In this document: piece by piece, positions 8,736-18,105 of the stretch | Position numbering within the stretch: position 1 is the first letter of the stretch | Layout of the letters: every line of letters begins with the position of its first letter | From: Pullulanibacillus sp. KACC 23026 | Lineage (GTDB): Bacteria; Bacillota; Bacilli; Bacillales; Sporolactobacillaceae | Assembly (NCBI RefSeq): GCF_029094525.1 | Contig: NZ_CP119107.1 | Location: 3,844,001-3,908,000, forward strand | Length of the DNA stretch: 64,000 nt | Direction: 5' to 3' | Notes under the pieces: model-generated | Databases searched by the model: none | What the model saw: the letters and a program-made list of their open reading frames with translations, nothing else | What the model was told of the DNA's origin: nothing | Position numbers and translations under genes: made by a program

Positions 8736-11700
8736 CTAATGAGAGATCCCAAGCGCCTCTATCATTTTCTCAAGCGGTGGCCGATCATCTTCTGAATCTA
8801 ATACGCGGGCCGTATTTCCCGGCTGTGATGGATCAAATTGACACAGAGACTTAAAGTCGCAATAGGTACAGGGCATGCGATCCTTTAATTTATACGGTGA
8901 GATAGAAATAGTTCCTGACACGATCTCATTGCCGACTTTTTCAAAAACCTGCCGAGTATATTGTCTGAGCTGATCAAATTGTTCTTTTGTTGCAACGGTT
9001 GAGCTTTTATGAAGGGAGCCATTTTTGTTAAAGCCAAAGGGGGCAATGAGGGAGAGACCGCCTCCGTCCTCAATCCCTTGATCCATGAGCTTGAGCATGT
9101 CCTTCTCCTCCATCAACAGCCCCTTCATCTTAAATTCCTTTAATAGGCTCTTTTCCAATTCATCCGCATCTGGATGTGTTTTAAACGATAATAGGGGGTT
9201 GTGCAGATGAAAATACAAGACCCCTGCCGGCTCAGCTTCTTCCCCAAGCCATTCCATGGAATGCGTCAACACTACATCCAGATAGGCAAGCATTTGTAGA
9301 GCAAGCCCGTAATAAACTTCCGATAAGTCTAGGTTTTTCTTTCCAGATTTATAGTCAATGATCCGCAGATAAACACCCTCGGCATTCTCACCACGGTCAA
9401 CGCGATCAATTCGACCCACAAGCTGCATCGTTCCCCCGTTTTTTAACGAGAAGGTAAGCGGTGGCAGCTCTTTCCCCGGACCAAACGGCAATTCCAGTCC
9501 TATTGGTGAAAAACCGCTCACAGAGGCATGTTTCGCTAATATGACCGCCACACGGCCAACGATTTCTTCAAGCTTTCTTTTTAGATAATGATAGCGTGGG
9601 GAGCTTAACAGAATTTCTCGCTGCAGCCTAGGCGCTAGAGCCTCTACGGTGGTTGATGCCAAACTCAAGCATTCCTCACTTGTTAAGGCCGACCATTCTC
9701 GCTTGTTCTCCCTTAGCTGATCGGTCATCATCTTCAAGGCAGCATGAAATAATTGGCCAATATCCGGTGCCTCTAATCGATAGACATCTCGCTCCTTTAG
9801 GCGCAATCCATAGCTTGCAAATTGTGAAAACGGGCAGCGGTTGTATAATTCCATCCGCGAAACACTGGCTTGAATGTCCTTTCCATAAAGGGCTTCTGCC
9901 GTCTCAGGTTTCAGAGCAGGCTCTTCATTTTTATAAAAGCGGCTGCTTAAAATACGAATAGCCAACTTCCGCTTAGATTCTGACAGCATGAAGTAGTTAT
10001 ACGTTTCCCACCAAATATCGGATATTGGATAGCTGTTCTGCCATCTTCTAAGTGCCATTGAAGTATGACTTAATGTACGCATCGAAGAACTGACAAAAGA
10101 AAGCTGCTCCTCAGGGGTCCCTTCAGTCGGATCACCCGAAACAAATACCGGTTTTATACCGCTAAAGTAATAGCCCATTCGGCGAATAAATGAAGAGGGC
10201 ATCAGAGCTTGTCCTTCTTCAGACGCAATCGGATAGGATAAGACTAACCGCTCACTTGGGCTGGTCACCGCCTTGTAAATAAGAAATTCTTCATAGAACA
10301 GTTGGTCACGAGCGGTCGGTGCTAGCTGAAACCCGTTCTCCTGAAGCGAAAGGCGTTCTTCATCACTAAGAAGCCCATCCTCCATTGGTTTTGCCGGAAG
10401 CACGCCTTCATTTACTCCAAGTATAAAGAGTTCTTTAACTCCCTCTACTCTTGTCCGATCAAGCGAGCCAACAATCACTTGATCAAGGGCAGGCGGAATG
10501 AGGCTGAACTTTAATTGATCCAAACCCGAATCAAGCACTTTAGTAAAAATCTCAAACGACCATTTTTCCTGACCTGCTGCTTCGACCAATTGATCAAGCA
10601 CTTCAAGAAGAGCATTCCAAGCCTGATCATGCTCTCTCGCATCAGACAGACGGCCTTCCGCCTCCGCCGTATTTCTTAATCGTTCAATTCTTTCAGGTAC
10701 CTCAAGGCCTTCTAAAAAACGATAAAGCTCTGTGCAACGCTCCTCAACGGTTTTTGCCTGCTTTATTTTTCTTTCAAAAGCAAGAAGCGGATCTGTGAAG
10801 GTATGTCGCCAATGATTGAGATTTTGAGCCAATTCCAAGTCCTTCTGTCGTGCCTTTGGCTGATCCTCCAAACCGCGAAAAGTGTGGTATTCCCATTTTT
10901 CTTGCGACTTCCACTGTTTCCCATTGATGCCGTAAGCCAAACAATAATTTTCTAATTGATCAAGCTGCTCTCTCATGAGTTGAAGCTCTTCTCCTCTAGG
11001 AAAAAGAAAATCCGTTTTCAGTGCCCTAAAAACAGGTTCATAACGCCAATTCTGAAGAATAGCTTCAAGAGAAGAGCGGATGAATTCAATTAAAGGGTGA
11101 TGGTGCATCGAGCGTTTTTGATCCGTAAAAATCGGAATCTTATAATCGGCAAAAATGGTTTCGATCAAATCTTGATAGCTTGATAGATCGCGAACCAAAA
11201 TGGCCATATCCTTATAACGACGGTTGTCGTTCATCACTCGAGATTGAATCCGCCTCGCCATCTCTTCAATTTCCGTTCGACGATTCGCCGCCTCAATGAT
11301 CATCACCGATTCATCATGAGATAGAGCGGTTGTTTGAAAGGGGCGTTTATCAAAAGCCTGTTCTAAATGAGCTAACATTGGACTTTTGAATCGGCGCATC
11401 GTTTTATGAACGATCGTCTTTTCAATCGATAGATGCCATTCCTTCGCAACCTTCATAAGCTTCCGATACGTATCAGATGACCGCTTAAAAAGAGACAACT
11501 GAGAAGACGGAACAGATGGGTCTTGACTCTCATCAAGAGTGAGCGTTAAAGTCACTTCCCGACTCTCACAGAGCAATGGCTTTAAAAACAGCCATTCCTG
11601 CGGTGTAAATTGATCAAAGCCATCAATAAAAATCGTTGCTTCCTTAAGCATTGGCCATTGCTTAATTTTTTCCGCCGCAAATGTGAGATAATCATCACTA

Positions 11701-12242
11701 TCAATATATTTACCAATCAACGCTTGGTTAAGCGATGAATAGATCGTTTGCAAATCCTTAAGTTTATCTAAAATAAGTGAAGAGGATGATTCGGACACTT
11801 CCATCTCTGTCTGCATGGCTGCTAACAGTTCCTCTGTCACACCATATCGTTTAAATTCACTAAAAGTGCGCTGAAGCACCTCATAAAACCCACTTTGATC
11901 GGCCGCTTTCTTAAAGACTCGCAGACTTTCACGATGATCTTCTACTGCTTTTCGAATTAACATCGCAATGCCGACAGGGGTCAAATGAGTACGAGTCGCC
12001 CCCCCTGCGTTTTCTAATACCCGTAAAGCCAGTCTAGAGAAGCTAAAAACCTGAAGCCGCGTTATCCCAGCTACCCCATCTAACTCGTTAATCGCCTGCT
12101 CCATATGAAACGTCATCTGGTCGGGTACAATCATCCAAATCGGCGGCCCCATAGGATCCTGCATCAGTTGTTCATGTATTGCAGCCAAAATTCTCGATGT
12201 CTTTCCTGTCCCAGAACGCCCGATCATCACATTAAGGCTCAA
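8736..12242 (-). CDS. addB: ATP-dependent helicase/nuclease subunit B
   Basis: AddB (1168 aa) is the second subunit of AddAB, with an inactivated helicase core, a nuclease domain and an iron-sulphur cluster. Walker A GRSGTGKT is at residues 8-15. The four cluster cysteines are visible as Cys803 (NRCPFSQF) and Cys1125, Cys1128 and Cys1134 (CTYCDFKSLC). The nuclease motif IIDYKSGKK lies before the last three cysteines. The start is a TTG at 12242 with AAAGGGGG about 8 nt upstream; no ATG fits better. First gene of the addBA operon. Confidence 0.97.
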   Translation of the reverse strand: MSLNVMIGRSGTGKTSRILAAIHEQLMQDPMGPPIWMIVPDQMTFHMEQAINELDGVAGITRLQVFSFSRLALRVLENAGGATRTHLTPVGIAMLIRKAVEDHRESLRVFKKAADQSGFYEVLQRTFSEFKRYGVTEELLAAMQTEMEVSESSSSLILDKLKDLQTIYSSLNQALIGKYIDSDDYLTFAAEKIKQWPMLKEATIFIDGFDQFTPQEWLFLKPLLCESREVTLTLTLDESQDPSVPSSQLSLFKRSSDTYRKLMKVAKEWHLSIEKTIVHKTMRRFKSPMLAHLEQAFDKRPFQTTALSHDESVMIIEAANRRTEIEEMARRIQSRVMNDNRRYKDMAILVRDLSSYQDLIETIFADYKIPIFTDQKRSMHHHPLIEFIRSSLEAILQNWRYEPVFRALKTDFLFPRGEELQLMREQLDQLENYCLAYGINGKQWKSQEKWEYHTFRGLEDQPKARQKDLELAQNLNHWRHTFTDPLLAFERKIKQAKTVEERCTELYRFLEGLEVPERIERLRNTAEAEGRLSDAREHDQAWNALLEVLDQLVEAAGQEKWSFEIFTKVLDSGLDQLKFSLIPPALDQVIVGSLDRTRVEGVKELFILGVNEGVLPAKPMEDGLLSDEERLSLQENGFQLAPTARDQLFYEEFLIYKAVTSPSERLVLSYPIASEEGQALMPSSFIRRMGYYFSGIKPVFVSGDPTEGTPEEQLSFVSSSMRTLSHTSMALRRWQNSYPISDIWWETYNYFMLSESKRKLAIRILSSRFYKNEEPALKPETAEALYGKDIQASVSRMELYNRCPFSQFASYGLRLKERDVYRLEAPDIGQLFHAALKMMTDQLRENKREWSALTSEECLSLASTTVEALAPRLQREILLSSPRYHYLKRKLEEIVGRVAVILAKHASVSGFSPIGLELPFGPGKELPPLTFSLKNGGTMQLVGRIDRVDRGENAEGVYLRIIDYKSGKKNLDLSEVYYGLALQMLAYLDVVLTHSMEWLGEEAEPAGVLYFHLHNPLLSFKTHPDADELEKSLLKEFKMKGLLMEEKDMLKLMDQGIEDGGGLSLIAPFGFNKNGSLHKSSTVATKEQFDQLRQYTRQVFEKVGNEIVSGTISISPYKLKDRMPCTYCDFKSLCQFDPSQPGNTARVLDSEDDRPPLEKMIEALGISH

Positions 12243-12320
12243 GACGACGCCCCCTTTTTAAAATAATAACACTAGACTCCCTCTCACCATTATCCCACGG
12301 ATGCACAGACTGAAACAAGC

Positions 12321-12390
12321 GAAACAGGGCGACACTTCTCCCGTTTCACCTATGAAACTTATGGAAACGCAGGGACGGTTCTCCCGTTTC
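12321..12390. repeat. pair of GAAAC...GTTTC inverted repeats
   Basis: Two imperfect hairpins of the form GAAAC-GGG...CCC-GTTTC lie at 12321-12347 and 12364-12390, just upstream of addB. The second contains GGGACGGTTCTCCC. They look like another dispersed intergenic hairpin family rather than an addB operator, but a regulatory role cannot be excluded. Confidence 0.6.
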
Positions 12391-12414
12391 AGCTTGAGCC
12401 CTCCCGTTTAATAA

Positions 12415-12456
12415 AACCAGCCTTGCTCATCCTAAAAAAGGAAGCGCAGGCTGGTT
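12415..12456 (-). terminator. terminator of the tag-sulfurtransferase pair
   Basis: AACCAGCCT and AGGCTGGTT form a stem, followed on the minus strand by TTTTATT. It lies just after the sulfurtransferase stop codon. Confidence 0.75.
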
Positions 12457-12466
12457 CATTCATTGA

Positions 12467-13297
12467 TTATTCTTTCCCCTCACCGGTCGCAACAGGGTGA
12501 TCGTCATAACTGATCCAATCGCTAAAGCTTCCTGGGTAAAGTTTAAGGTCTGTCAGGCCAGCTTCGGTAAACCCCAAGAAATTCGCACATGCGGTGACTC
12601 CTGACCCACAGTAAAGCGTAATCGATTTCTTATTAAAAGCCTCAAATTGTTTGCGCAAGGCTTCCCGCGATTTCCATTTTCCATCTTCAAGATTGTTTGC
12701 CCAAAACCAGTTGATCGCCCCTGGAATATGCCCCGCTTTTTTATCCAGCGGCTCCACATCCCCGCGATATCTCTCGGGGGCCCTAGCATCGATCAAAAGC
12801 GTACCAGCAGGCAGATTCTTCACATCCTCTACATCCATAATCCAATTCTCATTAGGATTAGGTTTGAAGAGGACCGGATGGGGGACAGGAAGCTCCTTAG
12901 TAAGAGGATAGCCCTGTTCTAGCCAGGCTGAAACCCCACCATTTAAGACATGAACGTCCTCATGCCCGTAAAATTTCAAAAGCCACCAGAGCCGCGCCGC
13001 CATACTTCCATTTTGATCATCATAGACCAACACTGTTTTTGTCTGATCAATCCCGATCGTCCCAAGCTTCTGAGCAAGAATCTCCAAATCAGGGAGAGGA
13101 TGACGGCCGCCATGAATCTGGACGGAACCCGAAAGATCCTTCTCAAGATCCATATAAAAAGCTCCGGGCAGATGCCCCTCATCGTAGGCTCTTTTTCCCG
13201 CTTCTTTATCTGCCAAATCAAACCGGCAATCGACAATGATTAATTTCGGATCACTCAACCGCTCACAGGCCTCTTCGACAGTCATGAATTCACTCAT
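12467..13297 (-). CDS. sulfurtransferase, 3-mercaptopyruvate/thiosulfate type (tandem rhodanese)
   Basis: This 276-aa protein carries two rhodanese domains and transfers sulphur from mercaptopyruvate or thiosulfate to acceptors via a persulfide. The active loop CGSGVTA has its cysteine near residue 230; the CG[S/T]GVTA form is associated with mercaptopyruvate sulfurtransferases, whereas CRKGVT marks thiosulfate enzymes. The N-terminal domain lacks a comparable cysteine loop, as usual. I place the start at the ATG at 13297, with GGTGG 8 nt upstream, instead of the GTG at 13309, which overlaps that ribosome site. It follows tag by 21 bp, so the two are co-transcribed. Confidence 0.9.
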   Translation of the reverse strand: MSEFMTVEEACERLSDPKLIIVDCRFDLADKEAGKRAYDEGHLPGAFYMDLEKDLSGSVQIHGGRHPLPDLEILAQKLGTIGIDQTKTVLVYDDQNGSMAARLWWLLKFYGHEDVHVLNGGVSAWLEQGYPLTKELPVPHPVLFKPNPNENWIMDVEDVKNLPAGTLLIDARAPERYRGDVEPLDKKAGHIPGAINWFWANNLEDGKWKSREALRKQFEAFNKKSITLYCGSGVTACANFLGFTEAGLTDLKLYPGSFSDWISYDDHPVATGEGKE

Positions 13298-13318
13298 TGA
13301 TCCAGCCACCTTTCCTTA

Positions 13319-13837
13319 TCACTGAGCCGTATAAGTCTCAGTCTGTGATAGAAAACATTCAGGGTCATGCGGCGGCACACAGTAGCCAGCCGCAAAAAGA
13401 AAGCTCTCAAGAACCGATGGACCAGCATGCTTAAAATGCCGCTTGATCACCTTCAACTTCTGCCCAAAATCATCCGGCAATTGCATAAAAAACGAATTAA
13501 GCGAGCCAAAATTTCGAATGATCTCAAGCGCACTTTTGGCGTTATGTACGGTTGCTTCTATTTTCCGTTTGTTGCGGATAATACCTGGATTTTGCATCAA
13601 CTCTGCTATTTTTTCTTCATTGTACACGGCCACTCGCTCAATCTGAAACTGATCAAAGGCCTCTCTAAACGCCTCGCGCTTATGAAGCACCGTTCGCCAG
13701 CTTAATCCGGTTTGGAAAAGCTCTAAGATAAAGAGTTCGAATAGCGGTTGATCTTTCCGTTCAACTTTTCCCCACTCCTTATCATGATAGTGGATGAGAA
13801 GCGGATCCTCTTGTGCCCATTTGCAGCGCTGCATCAC
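13319..13837 (-). CDS. tag: DNA-3-methyladenine glycosylase I
   Basis: This 172-aa protein belongs to the TAG family, which excises 3-methyladenine from alkylated DNA. Diagnostic features are RCKWAQEDPLLIHYHDKEWG at the N-terminus, the GLSWRTVL helix containing the base-stacking tryptophan, and the zinc-site residues Cys5 and a C-terminal HDPEC. It is slightly shorter than the Escherichia coli enzyme (187 aa) but looks complete. It precedes the sulfurtransferase gene in one operon. The ribosome site is not strong, so the exact start (first or second Met) is less certain than the family. Confidence 0.9.
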   Translation of the reverse strand: MMQRCKWAQEDPLLIHYHDKEWGKVERKDQPLFELFILELFQTGLSWRTVLHKREAFREAFDQFQIERVAVYNEEKIAELMQNPGIIRNKRKIEATVHNAKSALEIIRNFGSLNSFFMQLPDDFGQKLKVIKRHFKHAGPSVLESFLFAAGYCVPPHDPECFLSQTETYTAQ

Positions 13838-13929
13838 GTCATCCTTCCCTTCTCTGAATACTTTATCTCCATGATAACGAGTCCAACTTCTTTATACAAT
13901 CTTTTTTACAAAAGCAGGTCGCCAGTCGC

Positions 13930-13970
13930 AAAAAAAGACCCCAGCCCTTATAAAAAGGGGTGGAGTCCTT
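13930..13970 (-). terminator. ppiB terminator
   Basis: On the minus strand GACTCCACCCC pairs with GGGCTGGGGTC (one mismatch, one G-T pair), then a run of seven T residues follows. Confidence 0.85.
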
Positions 13971-13989
13971 GTCTTCGATGCTTTATCTG

Positions 13990-14427
13990 TTAATCTTCAT
14001 CCCATACTTTTACTTCTGTCATCACATCGCCGGCTTTCATGGCACGCGCTGTGTCTAAACCTTCTGTAACACGACCAAATACAGTATGTACACCATTTAA
14101 ATGAGGCTGTGGATCGTGAACGATAAAGAACTGACTGCCTCCCGTATCTTTACCAGCATGAGCCATTGATAAGGCACCTGCTTCGTGCTTATGTGGATTG
14201 CCTTCTGTTTCACATTTGATGGTATAACCAGGACCGCCTGTTCCATTACCGATCGGACACCCGCCTTGGGAAACAAAGCCCGGAATGACGCGGTGAAAAG
14301 TCAACCCGTTATAAAAACCGGAATTCGCTAATTTCTCGAAGTTAGCAACCGTATTTGGTGCTGCCTCTGGGAAAAACTCCACCTTAATTTCCTTACCATT
14401 GTCCATTTTAATAGACCCTTTTTTCAT
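13990..14427 (-). CDS. ppiB: peptidyl-prolyl cis-trans isomerase, cyclophilin type
   Basis: This 145-aa cytosolic cyclophilin catalyses proline isomerisation during folding. The catalytic-site block [13 protein letters not shown] and the later GGSQFFI are intact, and length matches Bacillus PpiB (143 aa). There is no signal peptide. The ATG at 14427 follows GGAGGAGG at good spacing. Single gene with its own terminator. Confidence 0.95.
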   Translation of the reverse strand: MKKGSIKMDNGKEIKVEFFPEAAPNTVANFEKLANSGFYNGLTFHRVIPGFVSQGGCPIGNGTGGPGYTIKCETEGNPHKHEAGALSMAHAGKDTGGSQFFIVHDPQPHLNGVHTVFGRVTEGLDTARAMKAGDVMTEVKVWDED

Positions 14428-14499
14428 CTTGCTTCCTCCTCCATGTTTTAAGAGATGGGAGAGCGAACGTACTCCCCCACCTCTATTTTAAACGATCCC

Positions 14500-14949
14500 T
14501 TATCTCTTTGCTTGATAGGCCTGAAGCATCCAAAGGTGCTTTTCGAAATCTCCCACTAATCCAATCAAGAGATCTTCAGTAGGCTTGTCCTTTGCTTCAT
14601 CTGTAAGAGAAAAGCCCGTTTCTTTCACCTCTTTGACGATTTGACTCAAATCAGACTCTAGATGACTAATCACTTCATCTTCTTTCACATCGGCCTGAGC
14701 TTCCTTGATCGTCGCCTCGTCCAAGAATTTAGACATCGTCGCTAACGGCTTGCCGCCAATGGCCAAAATCCGCTCCGCCAAAGTATCAATACGCTCTGCC
14801 ATTTCTTCAAACAAGCTCTCAAAAAGAGCATGCAGATTAAAGAAGTGATGGCCCTGTATATACCAATGATAGCGATGAAGTTTGACGTGAAGCACATAGA
14901 AGTTCGACAGTTCTTGATTCAAAAAGTTAATAAGTTTTTGATTTTCCAT
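14500..14949 (-). CDS. dps: Dps family ferritin-like protein (MrgA/Dps)
   Basis: This 149-aa protein is a mini-ferritin that stores iron and shields DNA from Fenton chemistry. The inter-subunit ferroxidase ligands are visible as His28, His40, Asp55 and Glu59 in the block HWYIQG...NLHALFE...ERID. I chose the ATG at 14949 (MENQKL) because AAGGAG lies 9 nt upstream; an upstream frame extension has no ribosome site. A stretch just upstream resembles a PerR box at only about 10 of 15 positions, so peroxide regulation is a guess. Confidence 0.92.
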   Translation of the reverse strand: MENQKLINFLNQELSNFYVLHVKLHRYHWYIQGHHFFNLHALFESLFEEMAERIDTLAERILAIGGKPLATMSKFLDEATIKEAQADVKEDEVISHLESDLSQIVKEVKETGFSLTDEAKDKPTEDLLIGLVGDFEKHLWMLQAYQAKR

Positions 14950-15113
14950 AAAAACCCGCTCCTTCTTGTTGTGCAATCATCATTAGAATACACGATTGTA
15001 GATGGTTTATGCAAAAGTGATCACCTATTGGCGAAAATCGAAGAACCATTAATCATCAAAGAGGAAGGCTTACTTTAACCAACGCGCGCCCCTTTTAAGG
15101 CGCGTGCTGTTGA

Positions 15114-16529
15114 TTAATGGATAAAGGAGACGAGAAGATAACCTATTGCTGAAACGCCTGCTGCAATCAATCCTGACTTTAACTTATAGTGGGCATAGGA
15201 GACCGCCTCTAAGTCTAAGACACCTGCCATCGTATTCGTATCGTCGCTGAGCGGTGAGGAGAACGTCCCAAATGCACCGCTCGCAAAAACGGCTCCAACT
15301 ATGACCGGAAGACTGGCTCCTGATGTATGGGCCATCGCCACACCCAAAGGCATCAGAATGCCCCATGTCCCCCAAGAAGATCCAATGAAATAAGAGATCA
15401 TGGCGCCGAGGATAAATAGAACAGGCGGTGTAAAGGCAGGCGGAATCCAGCTCACATGACGAGTTACAAATGTAGCAAATCCTAGTTTATTGGTAACAAG
15501 CGACAACCCCCATACGATACTCAAGAGCGCAACCACCGTCATCAGATTATTAGCCCCTTCAAAAAAGGCGTTCATCAAATCCGTGAGACGAAAGCGCTGA
15601 ATGAGATAAAAGAAAAACGCCAGAAAGGTGGAAATAATTAAAGCAACAAGCATGGCATTTAATACATCTGCTTTAATAAAGGTTTGAAAGCCGGAGCCGC
15701 CATGTTTAACTCCGCTTATATAAGTTAAAAGCAGCGTGAGAACGATCACTAATATCAAAGGCACTAGAAGATTAATCGATTTAGCGGGTAATTCTTTAGC
15801 CACAACGGGATGGCAATCCTCCCAGCCCTTTGCCTTAGCTTGAACCTCATTTTCAGGGATGGCTGTGTGCTTGACCTTTTTTCGATCATGGTGAAAGAAC
15901 CCAAAATAAATGCCTAACAAAATGATTGAAAAAGAGAAAAAGTTATAAGGAATGCTGTGAATAAATAAGAGGTAGGGGTCTCCTGTAATATGATTATTTT
16001 TTAACGAGACATTAATAATCGAGGTCATATACCCGACAAAGGCGGTTGCGACAGGGATTAAGGCAATAATAGGTGTCCCTGTTGTTTCGATGACATAGCC
16101 CAACTCCTTAGCTGAAATATTCACCTTATCGATAAGTGCTCTCATAATGGGTCCGATCGTAACCATTCGAAAGGAAGGAGAACTAAACGTTCCGAGTATC
16201 GAAATCCAAATGAGAAAGAGCGCTTGCTTCTTAGTCTTAACATGTTCAGCTGACCACTTAACGAACCCCTTGATCCCTCCTGTTTGCTTCATCATGCCAA
16301 CAAGTCCAGTAAAAATATAGAGAAATAAAATGATCTCAATGTTACTTTTTTCCACTAGAGCGGTGATCACAAAGTTAACAGCTGCCTGTATGCCGCCAAT
16401 CCAATGGGGAGAATACAGATAGGAACCCACCACTAACCCTAAGGCTAAGGCTGGTAAGACTTGTTTGGTAATGATCGCAATTGGAATAACGACTATAAAT
16501 GGAACAATGGAAAGCCAATAAGCGTGCAT
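15114..16529 (-). CDS. Na+/H+ antiporter, NhaC family
   Basis: This 471-aa integral membrane protein has about 11-12 hydrophobic segments and belongs to the NhaC/ion transporter superfamily. Conserved features include GTFSSPSFR, ETTGTPIIALIP and, near the C-terminus, GTFSSPLSDDTNT, a polar signature typical of NhaC-type carriers. It probably exchanges Na+ for H+, but related proteins swap malate and lactate or take up organic substrates, so the substrate is inferred. The start is the ATG at 16529 with GGAGAG 9 nt upstream; the in-frame Met at 16553 lies before that site. Confidence 0.85.
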   Translation of the reverse strand: MHAYWLSIVPFIVVIPIAIITKQVLPALALGLVVGSYLYSPHWIGGIQAAVNFVITALVEKSNIEIILFLYIFTGLVGMMKQTGGIKGFVKWSAEHVKTKKQALFLIWISILGTFSSPSFRMVTIGPIMRALIDKVNISAKELGYVIETTGTPIIALIPVATAFVGYMTSIINVSLKNNHITGDPYLLFIHSIPYNFFSFSIILLGIYFGFFHHDRKKVKHTAIPENEVQAKAKGWEDCHPVVAKELPAKSINLLVPLILVIVLTLLLTYISGVKHGGSGFQTFIKADVLNAMLVALIISTFLAFFFYLIQRFRLTDLMNAFFEGANNLMTVVALLSIVWGLSLVTNKLGFATFVTRHVSWIPPAFTPPVLFILGAMISYFIGSSWGTWGILMPLGVAMAHTSGASLPVIVGAVFASGAFGTFSSPLSDDTNTMAGVLDLEAVSYAHYKLKSGLIAAGVSAIGYLLVSFIH

Positions 16530-16785
16530 GCTTGAAATCTCTCCTCTCATCAAACAGAAACTTTTCTAATAGCTTCTCGAGGATTCGGTGAAAATATGCT
16601 TAACATTGACTTTTATAATCCGTTCGCACACATCGCACACATAAAGTAAAAGGGCTAAAGCACAACCCGATCAGCTTGAAGAGAACGAATGAAACACATG
16701 AAGCAGTACGAATCAGCTGTCCTTGATCGGCGCGGAGAACCTTACTCAGGATCGGTATAAAGGGTCAACTTTTGGGGGTTATTTG

Positions 16786-18105
16786 ATGCATCAAAAAAGA
16801 TTAAATCCTGCTCAATACCTTGCTATGTGGTTAATTATCATCATTTTAATCGGAACATGCTTGCTTAAGCTTCCCTTCTCGACCAAAGAACCTGTCAGTT
16901 GGTTAGCTTGTTTTTTTACGGCGACATCGGCTACAACGGTCACAGGTCTCGCAACGTTTTTTAATGGTGAGGTATTTACGTTATTCGGCAACATCATTAT
17001 TTTGATTCTTATTCAGCTTGGCGGCTTAGGCATTATGTCCTTCGCCGTTCTGATCTTTCTTCTGATGGACAAAAAAGTGTCTGTCCGAAATCGACTGTTG
17101 CTGCAGGAGGCCCTCAATCAGAGTACGTTCGGGGGGATCATACGCTTAGTTAAAAGGTTGTTGATTTTTTCTTTAAGCTTTGAGGTTTTTATCGGCCTGT
17201 TGCTCTATATAAGGTGGTGGCCTGAATTCGGGCCTTTGAAAGGGTTCTATTACGCCATGTTTCATTCCATATCGGCGTTTAACAATGCCGGATTCTCCCT
17301 TTTTCCCGATAATATGATCCGCTATGTCGGCGATCCAACCATTAACCTTTGCATCCTCATTTTGGTGGTTTTTGGCGGACTTGGCTTTACTGTTATGATC
17401 GATATTTGGGAAAAGAAGGCGTGGCGGACGCTCTCCGTTCATTCAAAGATCATGATCATTGGAACAGTTGTTATGAATCTAGTTGGTTTTATTTTTATAT
17501 TTGCTTTTGAAGCCCATAATCCGAAAACATTGGGTTCGCTTTCCACTGGAGAAACCATTTGGGCAAGTTTATTTCAGGGGGTTATTACACGTACGGCCGG
17601 TTTTAATACCTTAAACATTGGGGATTTAAAGCCCGAAACACTCTTTCTTATGATGATTTATATGTTTATAGGAGCAGGGTCTATTTCGACTGGCGGGGGA
17701 ATTAAGCTCACCACCTTTGCAGCACTGTTATTCATGACAAGAGCTTATGTAAAAAGAAGGCGTGAATCGGTCATTTTCAATCGTACCATTCCCAGTCACG
17801 ACATTTTTAAAGCTCTAGCCATTACTCTCATTGCGTTTGGGGTGGTCTTATTCGCGATTTTTTTAGTTCTTATATTTGAGAGTGACCGGTTTTCCTTTCT
17901 TCAAATCTCCTATGAAGTCATCTCGGCATTTGGAACGGTTGGTTTGACAACGGGAATCACTCCTCATTTAAATCCTGCAAGCCAGATTGTCATTTGCCTC
18001 ATGATGATTTTTGGAAAACTAGGTCCTTTGACCATTGCCCTATCCCTCACTACCGCTACAAGTGAGGACATCCACTATCCAAAAGGAAAGCTTTTCATTG
18101 GCTAG
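16786..18105 (+). CDS. ktrB: K+ uptake channel subunit, KtrB/KtrD type
   Basis: This 439-aa Trk/Ktr/HKT-superfamily protein is the K+-conducting subunit of a Na+-dependent potassium transporter. All four pore-loop repeats are visible: TTVTGL, FNNAGF, TRTAGF and AFGTVGLTTG, each with the selectivity-filter glycine. The start is the ATG at 16786 (MHQKRLN), with GGGGG 7-8 nt upstream. No KtrA/KtrC-type RCK regulatory subunit gene is adjacent, as for B. subtilis KtrD, so the partner must be encoded elsewhere. KtrB and KtrD cannot be told apart here. The 230-bp leader has a CCGATCA/TGATCGG inverted pair, but I could not match it to the c-di-AMP riboswitch. Confidence 0.9.
   Translation: MHQKRLNPAQYLAMWLIIIILIGTCLLKLPFSTKEPVSWLACFFTATSATTVTGLATFFNGEVFTLFGNIIILILIQLGGLGIMSFAVLIFLLMDKKVSVRNRLLLQEALNQSTFGGIIRLVKRLLIFSLSFEVFIGLLLYIRWWPEFGPLKGFYYAMFHSISAFNNAGFSLFPDNMIRYVGDPTINLCILILVVFGGLGFTVMIDIWEKKAWRTLSVHSKIMIIGTVVMNLVGFIFIFAFEAHNPKTLGSLSTGETIWASLFQGVITRTAGFNTLNIGDLKPETLFLMMIYMFIGAGSISTGGGIKLTTFAALLFMTRAYVKRRRESVIFNRTIPSHDIFKALAITLIAFGVVLFAIFLVLIFESDRFSFLQISYEVISAFGTVGLTTGITPHLNPASQIVICLMMIFGKLGPLTIALSLTTATSEDIHYPKGKLFIG

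Noticed and set aside
16554-16785. c-di-AMP (ydaO-type) riboswitch before ktrB
   Set aside because: I could not find the conserved core blocks; only a short inverted pair is visible, which is not enough.
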